Shown: positions 44,291 through 53,487 of the stretch, piece by piece
How positions within the stretch are numbered: the first letter of the stretch is position 1
Layout of the letters: each line of letters starts with the position of its first letter
NCBI GenBank assembly: GCA_026120185.1
Contig: JANUWF010001273.1
Coordinates: 372,001-436,000, forward strand
Direction of reading: 5' to 3'
Source of the DNA: Voacanga thouarsii
Taxonomy: Eukaryota > Streptophyta > Magnoliopsida > Gentianales > Apocynaceae
Length of the DNA stretch: 64,000 bases
The notes under the pieces: generated by a model
The model's input: only the letters and a program-made list of their open reading frames with translations
Databases searched by the model: none
Told to the model about the DNA's origin: nothing
Translations under genes and position numbers: made by a program

Positions 44291-45478
44291 AAACATAACT
44301 AGAGTTGATAGAGTCAACAACCTAATACTGCAAAATAATACTCAAGTGCTCACTTTGGAACAAAGAAAACTCGATATATCTATTTTGGCCCATAGTCGTG
44401 TTCCTGAGTCCGCGAACATAAGGCGAAGATAGTAGCCAATAGTTGACCGTGGGTGCTGCCACGAGGATGAGAAGATCCTTACGATTGGAGTAGTATTATT
44501 ATTATTATTTTTTTTTTGTTAGAGGAATTGCGATCCTTATATCACCTTTGATTCACCATAATAGAGACATAAATTGCAATTGTAAAAGATGAAGAATGAG
44601 AGGAATTTCCAAGAGCCTAAGAGAATATCAAAGTTTACACTTATCATACTTCAAGCACTATACGTGGATGCATCAAATCAAGAAGGAAAGGCTGTGTGGG
44701 TGAATTCCTATGGTGGTGATTCAATCTTACTTAATCTCACATCTTTACTCTTTCTTTGAAGTTTCCTCATGCAAAATATATCCTTTTACTTGTCATTGTT
44801 GTTATGAGCTTTCTTCTAAGATTTGATTATAGAAGGCCATCTTAGCTACCCCACACGTTGTTAGAAAATTGCTCCTTATCAAAGGCATCTATATTGTACC
44901 CAATTTCTTTATATCACTTACATGTTGACTGTCTATTCCTTATTTCATTGGACTTATTCTATCTATTTCTTATTCTTCTTCATTCTTTTGACTTGCACAC
45001 TTTATCATGTGCTTTCTCATTCAAGCTATTTCTTGCTACCTCTTTTCTTCTCCATTTGTTGTGAATTTTTTTCTAAATATTTAGATAATTAAAGAAACCT
45101 TTGCTATTGTTGTCAATGTTTGTAATTATTATTTATCAAACTTTTCAACTATCTTCTAAACACTTTCTATGTTCCCTTCATGGTGACTTTCTACTTTTGC
45201 TTCATTTAATTTACTCCATTCATTTCAAGTTTTATTGAATCCCTTTAAGTTAGCACACATTGATTTGTGTCTTCTCAAGTAAACCCCTCTTATCTTGAAA
45301 TCCTAATGTCACCAACTTCACTAATCTTTCACTCTTTTATTTTTGGAATTCTCTGTGATACTTGAAACTTTCTTTTCTTTGTTAAATGGTATTGATTTGA
45401 TATGCTTACCTCTCTTCCCAATATCTCCTATTATTCCCTAGAAATCTTCTATTAATGGTTGAGCATTCAAGGAAAGAA
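44291..45478 (+). other. T-rich non-coding stretch, copy A
   Basis: No recognisable gene. The frame at 44858-45064 is a string of hydrophobic residues from pyrimidine-rich DNA and is nearly repeated in copy B. The Athila-type LTR begins abruptly at 45479. Confidence 0.6.
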
Positions 45479-46916
45479 TATTCCTTCCTATTTGACATTT
45501 TGCTTGTAAAAGGTGTTTTTGGAAAATTTGTGCATATTTAAGTTAAATTTGAGTAGAAAGTGCACCAAACCATAATACACCTAGCACCATGCCTAGCCGA
45601 GGGAACAGGGGTTGTGTCCATTCTACTCTAGCAGAAGAATTTGAGGAAGCTTCAGGGAAAATTCTAGAACAGACCTGGTGTTAGGTCTAGCAAATGCACC
45701 TAGCGCTGGGTCTATTCTGTCTATCGAGGAGAAAAGGCTAAAAACAGAGCAAAAATAGAGGAAGAATGGACTGCACCTAGTGCTATGTGGGTCGAAGGTA
45801 CCCGGTGCTAGGTACACTCTGGAGGCGAATAATTTGTGTGCGAAATTAGAAATTATCGAATGATTTTGGTAGTTTCCTACTCCTACTCAAACAAAGACTT
45901 CCCCGGCCACAAATTTAGCATCCAAGAGGCATATAAAAGCATAAGAAAACACAAGGGTTTTAGGATATACATAAAGGGAGATGAATCCATAAGCAAAAAT
46001 TCTCAATCTCTCATTGAAGGAGGAGTTCACCGCAAATCAAGAAGGGTTGTTCAAGAGAGTTTTCAAAGAGGAAGAAAGAGGCTTGTCTATACCTTTGTAT
46101 TCTTTTCCTTAAACAATCATGTATTCAATATGTCCATTGTAATTTGACATTGTTCTTGATTAATGATTTACTGAATAGTTTAGTCTTTTGATCAATTGAT
46201 TATTTTTCTTGAGATTTGATTATTTATTTTTCTTACGGAGTTGGTTAATTGAGTTTTGTTATTAAGTTGCTTGAAAAAGAGGTTGGTAATAACTTTAATT
46301 AACAGGTCTCATATTTGTTATTTCTTAACTTGCTTGAAAAATGGGTTAATTATCTAGAACATTTGTAATCAAAGGTTAGTTGATGATTGCTAGAATATGG
46401 ATTTGTTGACTAATTTCATGTTTTAAATCACCTAGAATATAGGGGTTTATATGAGGATTGATTTTAATGCATCTTTTGGATAAGCTAGTCAAGACATAAT
46501 ATGTTCACTAATTTAACTAGAAGGTAGTGATTCCATGGATTGAAAATGCAGTGGATCTACATTAAATTCTTCAAGAGACCAAGATAATAATTGATTGTAC
46601 TATTGGCTAAGTGACTCATGATCATGTTTTCTAAAGCTTTTGTCTAAATTGCATATTTTCACATCCTTGTATTGTATATATTTCTTTATTTTTCTTATTT
46701 TTATCTTATTACTTTATTTGATAGGTCAAACAACGAACGAAAAGTGATTAGCGTGTACTTATTCCTTTGAGGATCGATACTCGTTAATTCCCTATACTAT
46801 ATTTACAATGAGTATACTTGCTCATATGTGTATTTTAGGATTAATGCTTTAATTAAAACTTAACTAAGGGATGGATTTAAAATTGATGATTTTATGCACC
46901 CAAAATTTATGCATCA
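45479..46916 (+). repeat. Athila-like 5' LTR, truncated at its start
   Basis: It aligns with the 3' LTR from ATTCCTTCCTATTTGACA on; the first 80-odd bases present at 50551-50630 are absent here. TATAAAA at 45932-45938 is a likely TATA box. The end AATTTATGCATCA is followed by the primer-binding site. The short ORF at 45836-46147 is incidental. Confidence 0.88.
45570..45820. repeat. GGCGCC-type palindrome array in Athila-like U3 (5' LTR)
   Basis: The half-sites are decayed: ACACCTAGCACCATGCC, GACCTGGTGTTAGGTCTAG, GCACCTAGCGCTGGGTC, GTACCCGGTGCTAGGTAC. The 3' LTR holds the better preserved set at 50728-50970. It lies upstream of the TATA box. Confidence 0.7.
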
Positions 46917-46922
46917 AGTTTT

Positions 46923-46940
46923 TGACGCTATTGCCGGGGA
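46923..46940 (+). other. Primer-binding site, tRNA-Asp type
   Basis: TGACGCTATTGCCGGGGA lies six bases after the LTR end. The Athila form complementary to tRNA-Asp is TGGCGCCGTTGCCGGGGA; three changes are seen. Confidence 0.9.
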
Positions 46941-47195
46941 ACAATATCATGAATGCTTGGATTTTGTTGAATTAACCATGTTTATATGTTGATTTGTTTA
47001 TATGTAAAAATGTGAATATGCATATATGTTCCTTGTATGACTAGGTGGCATATTGTGTTTTCTTGTATACATGCACTTAAATGTTTCTGTATGTTGTAAT
47101 TTTGTCTAACCAAACTTGTAAACATATACCTCAACGAACTAACTTAATTCCTTGTTGTGCTGTGTATATATGATGCTAACAAGTTATTTTGTATA
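46941..47195 (+). other. Athila-like leader
   Basis: A short AT-rich leader between primer-binding site and gag; no feature seen. Confidence 0.55.
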
Positions 47196-47670
47196 GGTAA
47201 GATGGCTAATTGGAGCATGGAAATAAATCCTAACATGTTTCACAGAATGACATCTCAACCATCCGACTCCATTGCCTTAGAAGGGGTGTTGGAAAAATTT
47301 GCCATCCATATAACTAAGCGTTTTTATGAGATAGATGACACATTGGAAAAATTTTAAGGCATGGTTAGAAATATGGAAAGGAAAATTTGGTTTTTAACAG
47401 CTTTAGTGATATAATTACTATTAAGGATGCAAGCACAACAAGATTCAGCTGCCGTTACACTAAGGAGTGGTAAGGAGCTATTCGATCCCATCACAGAACC
47501 TGTACCATCTAAAGAAGATGTGTTGGAACCAACCCCTCCTGCTGAACCTTTTGAAAAACAAACCAAAAAAACAAAATTTCAGCCGCCGGTACCTTACCCC
47601 ACTAGCACACATAAAGCAAGAAAAGATGAACAATTTGACAAATTTTTGGAAATATTCTAACAAATTCACA
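47196..47670 (+). pseudogene. gag: Athila-like gag remnant
   Basis: The frame 47157-47357 reads 'MANWSMEINPNMFHRMTSQP' and 'LEKFAIHITKRFYEIDDTLE'. After a stop (47355-47357) 'RNMERKIWFL' continues. The next frame has QQDSAAVTLRSGKELFDPI, where AVTLRSGKEL is the Athila gag signature, then 'DEQFDKFLEIF' with a stop and 'QIHINIL'. This is the C-terminal part of gag; the capsid core upstream is not found. The N-terminal half seems deleted. Confidence 0.85.
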
Positions 47671-48380
47671 TAAACATTCTGATAGTATTTATGTTAGTCC
47701 AATACATGTGGTACCAAAGAAGGGAGGAATGACTATGAGCCCTAATGAAAAGAATGAGTTAATCCCAATAACATTGGTAACCGGTTGGAGGGTTTGCATT
47801 GATTTTAGGAAATTGAATGAGGCAACTAGGAAGGACCATTTTCCTCTACATTTTCATTGACCAAATGTAAGAAAGGTTAGCTAGACAATAGTTTTATTGC
47901 TTCTTACGTTGTTTTTTGGATACTTTCAAATTCTCAGAGCATCGAAGGATTAAGAGAATACTACCTTTACATGCCTTTTTAGTACTTTTTCATATCGACG
48001 TATGCCTTGTGGTCTTTGCAATGACCCCAGAACATTCCAACAATGTAAAATGGCTATTTTCGAAGAGCTTGTAGGAGACATCATAGAGGTATTTATGGAT
48101 GATTTTTCTATTTTTGGTGATTTTTTTTATTTGTGTTTGGCCAATTTGGAAAAGGTGCTTCAACGGTGTAAAGAAACCAACCTCATGCTTAATTAGGAAA
48201 AATGCCATTTCATGGTGCAAGAAGGAATAGTATTGCGACACAAAATTTCAAGAAAATGTATAAGGTTGATAGGACCAAAATTGAGGCAATTGAGCAGCTC
48301 CCACTTCCAACGTTCGTGAAGGCAATTCAAAGCTTTATTAGGCATGCTAGTTTTTATAGAAGGTTTGTCTTTTTAATATT
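47671..48380 (+). pseudogene. pol: Athila-like reverse transcriptase remnant
   Basis: Gag sequence passes into RT ('SPIHVVPKKGGMT') with no protease between. RT motifs are 'WRVCIDFRKLNEATRKDHFP', 'FQILRASKD', 'YRRMPCGLCNDPRTFQQCKM', 'DIIEVFMDDFSIFGDF' with the catalytic MDD intact, 'RCKETNLMLN' followed by a stop (Trp codon), and 'FIRHASFYRRF'. RT then stops at about 48380 and LTR-like sequence begins; RNase H and integrase are missing. The first catalytic region (usually FLDGFSGY) is scrambled. Confidence 0.9.
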
Positions 48381-48644
48381 TCCATTGTAAATGTACATAT
48401 TTTTATTTTCTTTTTAATTTTCCTTTTTGTTTAATTTTCACTTTACTGAGTCGGTTAAATAATGAAAGAAGAGTAATTAATGTCTACTTGTTCCTTGAGG
48501 ATCGACACTTATTTTAACCCTATGCTCAGTTAATGATGAGTACGCTTGCTCATATGTGTGATTTGGGTTTAACGTTTTAATTTGAACTTGATTGGGAATG
48601 TGCTTAGTTTTGTATGATTTTTATACCCAAGTCTGGACATATCA
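48381..48644 (+). repeat. Partial Athila-like LTR, 3' tail (middle piece 1)
   Basis: It matches the last quarter of the flanking LTRs ('GAGGATCGACACT', 'GCTTGCTCATATGTGTG') and ends at GACATATCA near 48644. It joins truncated RT on its left and another LTR piece on its right. Part of it reappears inverted at 56313-56380. Confidence 0.75.
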
Positions 48645-49694
48645 CCTACTTAGCCAAGAATTCTTTTGCTACGAATTTAGCATCCAAAAGGCCTATAAAA
48701 GCACAAGAAAAATACAAGGGTTTGAGGATATACATAGAGGGAGGTGAATCCATAAGAAAAAATTCTCAATCTCTTATTGAATGAGGAGTTCGCCCAAAAT
48801 TAGGGAGGGTTGTTCAAGAGAGTCTTCAAGAAGGAAGAAAGAGGATTGTCTATGAATGCTTTCCTTTACCTTGGTTATATTTTCCTTAAACAATCGTGTA
48901 TTCAATATGTCTATTGTAATTTGACATTGTTCTTTATTCTTGATGTATTGATTTTTTTAGTCTTTTGTTAAATTAATTATTGTTCTTGGGATATGTTTAT
49001 TTATTTTTCTTACGAAGTTGTTTGATTGAGCTTTGTTATTAACTTGCTTGAAAAAGAGGTTGGTATTGACTTCAATTAATTAGTCTCGTATTTATTATCT
49101 CTTAACTTGCTTGAAAAATGGATTTATTATCTTGAACATTGGTAATCAAATGTTAGTTGATGATTTCTAGAATATGGATTCGTTGACTAATTTCATGTTT
49201 TAAATCAACTAGAATATAGGCTTTTATATGAGGATTGATTTTAATGCATCTTTTGGATAAGTTAGTCGAGACAGAATATGTTCACTAATTTAATTAGAAG
49301 GTAGTGATTCTATGGATAGCAAACAATGTGGATCTACATTAAATCCTTTATAACACCAAGAAACTAATTGATTGTGATATTGGCTAAGTGATTCATGATA
49401 ATGTTTTCAAAAGCTTTTGTCTAAATTGCATATTTTCACATCCTTGAGTTGCATACATTTCTTTATTTTTCTTATTTTTATCTTATTACTTTATTTGATA
49501 GGTAAAATAATGAATAAAAAGTGATTAGTGTGTACATGATCCTTTAAGGATTAATACTCGTTAATTCCCTATACTATACTTGCGATGAGTACACTTGCTC
49601 ATATGTGTATTTTGTTATTAATGTTTTAATTAAAACTTGACTAAGGGATAGATTTAAAATTGATGATTTTATGCAATCAAAAATTAACCCATCA
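48645..49694 (+). repeat. Partial Athila-like LTR (middle piece 2)
   Basis: It aligns with 45880-46916, including TATAAAA at 48694-48700, and ends TTAACCCATCA followed by AGTTTTTGAT, the start of the primer-binding-site region. The U3 part with the palindrome array is absent. Confidence 0.85.
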
Positions 49695-50550
49695 AGTTTT
49701 TGATATGATGTATAAGGGAAGAGTTTATTGGCGAACTCTTGTATTAAGAGTTTAAATTTTTCTAGCTTTGAGTTATGATGAACAATGTGAGTTGATAAAA
49801 GATCTTTGAGAGAAAAGATCGTGGAGATTTATGAAAAAAAAAAAAGAATTGAGTTGATTTGAGAAAAATAATGAGTGGAAACAACACTTTTATTAGGTGA
49901 ATTGAAAAAAATGCTCTTATTCAGGATCGTTGAAGACCTTTAGTTGAAAAGGTAGTTAATGTGGGAAGAAGTAGCAAGTGAATTCTGTGCACTCTCTTGA
50001 GGCAATCCCAATGGCAAAATGGCAAGAAAGAGCAAAGGAAGAAAGAAAGAAAGAATTGTTTGAAAAAAATGATGAGTGATGACTGTAAAGGGGGCTAATA
50101 TGGTGTGTGAACCATGCACTTGAGGCTATTAATTCCCTAAGTCTTTGGGAAAAAAATTGAGAGAAAAATTGGAGTGCTTTCCTTATGTCATGACTTGAGT
50201 TGTACAATTTTTGGATTTATAATGCTTGAGTTGGTAGATGGCTTGACTTATATGATTCATATTATCTATAGTTTAACTGGAAAAGTGAAATAATCTTCTT
50301 AGACTAATACACTTGATTAATTTGACTTCAAGAGATTTGTGATGTCTTCTCCAATGTTTCAAATTGTGTATTATTTTCAAAGGGTATGAATGACAAGACT
50401 TATGTCTAAAGTTTGAAGGGAAAACATGATCCTTGCTATGGTAAATAAATGTTTGAATGAGAAAGAACTTGTATTTTCTAAAAAAAAAAAAAAAATCTTG
50501 GAGTGAAGTGTTTTGCTTGAGGACAACCAAATGTTCGAGTGTGGAGGAAT
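49695..50550 (+). other. Athila-like 3' untranslated region with polypurine tract
   Basis: Non-coding and rich in GA. Athila elements have a long region of this kind before the 3' LTR, with the phrase 'CTTGAGGACAA' seen near 50516. The polypurine tract GAGTGTGGAGGAAT lies at 50537-50550. Minus-strand ORFs at 49956-50207 and 50273-50629 look incidental. Confidence 0.7.
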
Positions 50551-51499
50551 TGATAGGGGTTAAAATCACAATTATTTTCATAGTTATTTCAAGTTGTGGT
50601 GAGAAAAAATTATTACAATAATTAGGCATATTCCTTCCTATTTGACATTTAGCTTGTAAACGGAATTTTTGGTAAATTTGTGTAGATTTAAGTTAAATTT
50701 GAGCAAAAAGTACACAAAACCAGAACAGACTTGGTGCTAGGCCCAACCAAGGGACCAGGCGCCGGGTCCATTCTTTTCCAACGGATGAATTCGATCTAGC
50801 ATCAAAGGAAATTCTAAAATAAACCTGGTGCCAGGTCTGGCAAGTGCACCTGGCGCCGGGTCCATTCTATCTACCGAGGAGAAAAGGCCAAAAATAGAGC
50901 AAAAACAGAGAAAGAACAGAGTGTACCTGCCACCAGGTAGATCGAAGGTACCCGGTGCCAGGTATGCTCTGGAGGTGAATATTCTATGCACAAAATTAGA
51001 AATTATCCAATGATATTGGTATTTTCCTACTCCTACTTGGTCAAGACATCCTCAGCCACGAATTTTACATCTAAGAGGCCTATAAAAGCACAAGAAAACA
51101 CATGGGAATATACATAGAGGGAGGTGAATCCATAAACAAAATTCTCAATCTCTCATTGAAGGAGGAGTTCACCCCAAATCAATGAGGGTTTTTCAAGAGA
51201 GTCTTCAAGGAGGAAGAAAGTGACTTGTCTATAAGTGCTTTCTTTTACCTTTGTTTTATTTTTTTTTAAACAATCGTGTATTTAATATGTCCATTGTAAT
51301 TTGACATTGTTCTTGATTCATGATTTCTTGATTATTTTAGTCTTTTGATCAATTTATTATTATTCTTAGGATTTGATGATTTGTTTTTGTTACGGAATTG
51401 GTTGATTTTAATGTATCTTTTGGATATGTTAGTCGAGACAGAATATATTCACTAATTTAACAAGAAGGTAGTGATTCCATAGATTGCAAATGAAGTGGA
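50551..51499 (+). repeat. Athila-like 3' LTR, left part
   Basis: It starts TGATAGGGGTTAAAATC after the polypurine tract. It holds the best palindrome array (50728-50970) and TATAAAA at 51081-51087. The solo LTR splits it at 51499/51500; GTGGA at 51495-51499 is the target duplication. The LTR is about 1.31 kb when the insert is left out. Confidence 0.9.
50728..50970. repeat. GGCGCC-type palindrome array in Athila-like U3 (3' LTR)
   Basis: Six sites occur: CTTGGTGCTAGGCCC, ACCAGGCGCCGGGTCC, ACCTGGTGCCAGGTCTGG, CACCTGGCGCCGGGTCC, ACCTGCCACCAGGTAG and ACCCGGTGCCAGGTATG. They alternate with AT-rich linkers containing CATTCT. They lie about 110-360 bases upstream of the TATA box. Confidence 0.75.
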
Positions 51500-51744
51500 T
51501 GTGAAACCCCACCTAAAGCTAACTCTAGAGTAAGAGGGTCGGGATGCATATCATACTATTTTACATGAATATATATATTTTTGAATGATTGTATATGCTT
51601 TAGAATTGTGGTTTATAGGTTAAAAGGCTTAGTTATGCTTATTGAGTAGAAAGGGTAAAATTGTAATTTTGCTTGAGGTCCGAATAGGAAGATAACTTGA
51701 GGATTAAATAAGAAAAATATGTGGGTGAGAAAATAAGAGCAAGA

Positions 51745-51812
51745 GTTGTTGTGGTTTAGTGGTTAGAGCTTTGGAATTAATCTCTAAGGTCATGAGTTCA
51801 AATCCCATCATT
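51745..51812 (+). other. tRNA-like sequence with pol III A and B boxes
   Basis: TGGTTTAGTGG at 51752-51762 fits the A box TRGYNNARNNG at every position. GTTCAAATC at 51796-51804 fits the B box GWTCRANNC. The spacing of about 33 bases is that of a tRNA. The arms around them do not pair well, so it is a decayed tRNA or SINE head rather than a working tRNA. Confidence 0.6.
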
Positions 51813-53426
51813 TAAGTTTTATCATGATTATCTTAATTAAGTTTGAATTTTGTTTCTTGCATTACATAAAAATAGGAATGTTGTCTTAGGGAAGACATGA
51901 GGAGAATGTTCTAAATCTTATCATTATGTCCTAAAAAGAATTATAGAGGAATTCTTGTTCTATTTATTACCTCTAGCTTTGTCCTAGCATTTTCATAATT
52001 CAAATGAACCAAAACCCATCAAATCTTTCTTTTAAATTCCAAAAAAAAAAAAAAATCTGTAATAATTTCTCATCCTTGAATTTTGAAAATTAATCTTGGA
52101 GGATGGAGGTTGGCCGAAAATAGGAGGGGAAATAGGAAGGGTTTCCAAGAGAAATCAATCACCATGATAGAACCTTCAAATTCACCTTCATATTGTTCAT
52201 ATTTTAGTGAAGGAAAATCTGGAAATTTTCCAGATTTTTTGCAGGCCATCTCTTCAAAAAATTCAGCCAGTAAACCCACTCATTTGCTACCAGAAAAATG
52301 GTCATTTCATGTGGCTTGAAGGCTAGAAAATTTGTACAATTTTCGGAATGCACAAACTGTGCAAAACGAGGAAAAAAATTCTGGGCATTTCGAAGCTTTC
52401 AATCAAGAAAACGGAGCTGTTTTAGCCCATCTTCAAGCCAGAAAAACTCCTCTGTATTTCTCCAAAAAGAAGGCTGGAAAATCAGCTTTGAAAGACCTTC
52501 AAACCCCCTCAAGAACCAGCTGCAAATCGGGCTGAAGAAATGCGAAAATTCTGCACAGAAATTCTTCACCAATCTTCGAAACTTTGAACCACTTGCAACC
52601 AGAATTTCTCCAGCTTTGCTTCCTTCAAGCCTAGGCCGAAAATCACCCTTCAACTTCTGTAAAATTGATCCTTGTTCAGCCATGGACTGAACATCATTGA
52701 CCTTCACACTTACCTTGAATACATGGACTCCATAACAACACCTCAAAACCCTCCTAAAATTACTCTATCCAAACTCTTTTTGAACTTCAATATAATTCCA
52801 GAATTTTACTCCATTAAATCACTCTTGCATCAAACTAATAAACCAGAATTTTCTCTGCCATTATGGACTGCATTTCGGCCAACCTTCTAACCTGAACAAG
52901 CTCCATTCATTCCAGCAAAGGTAGCTAGTTCAACCAGCACCATTGAAGAGCATAGACACCTTCCTTGATCAAACACCATAGCTAACCTCCTACCTTAAAC
53001 AACTCCACAACTTCCTCCATTTAAATTTCAAAAAAAAAAAAACAAAAAAAAATCTGATCACTCTTTCTCCCACAAGCTAAAAACCGAAACTCCCATTCAC
53101 CCTAGACCATTAGGCCAGCACCCTACCAGATTTCGTGCAGCATTTCTCTCACACTCTCTCCATTTTCACCAAGAACACACACTAAACTTCTTCAATCCTA
53201 AACCTACTCTAAACACCTTCAATCACTCTCAAATACTCCAGATCACTTCTATTTAATCCCTAGACTTCATTTCTGGTATTTATAACACAAAACCACACAA
53301 ACAAGAATTTTCAATCGGATCAAAATCAGCTTTTTCCTTGAAGGTCTCAAGAACATCAACAAGGTAAATCAAGAACAACCTTCTTATTCATCCTCTTCTA
53401 TTCAATTCTCAATATACCTTTCTAAT

Positions 53427-53427
<1 letters not shown>

Positions 53428-53482
<55 letters not shown>
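53428..53482. repeat. (CT)n microsatellite
   Basis: An uninterrupted CT run of 55 bases in the solo LTR. It gives rise to a spurious Leu-Ser repeat ORF (53425-53655). Confidence 0.97.

Positions 53483-53487
<5 letters not shown>

Larger units (their letters stand above)
37837..45446 (+). repeat. Copy A of a 7.6 kb direct duplication
   Basis: From TTGTGATGCCATTTGAGG at 37837 this stretch matches 56380 onward, base by base with small differences. It runs through protease, RT, the long LTR, primer-binding site, leader and downstream non-coding sequence to at least 45446. Copy B reaches the window edge, so the right limit is unknown. Left of 37837 the two copies differ completely. Confidence 0.95.

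Noticed and set aside
51745..51812. A functional tRNA gene
   Set aside because: Box motifs are present, but I cannot fold acceptor and anticodon arms with consistent pairing, and it lies within a repeat.
52298..52690. 130-codon ORF in the solo LTR
   Set aside because: Overlapping frames on both strands are equally open, the aligned region in 1-1799 does not keep the frame, and no motif is seen.
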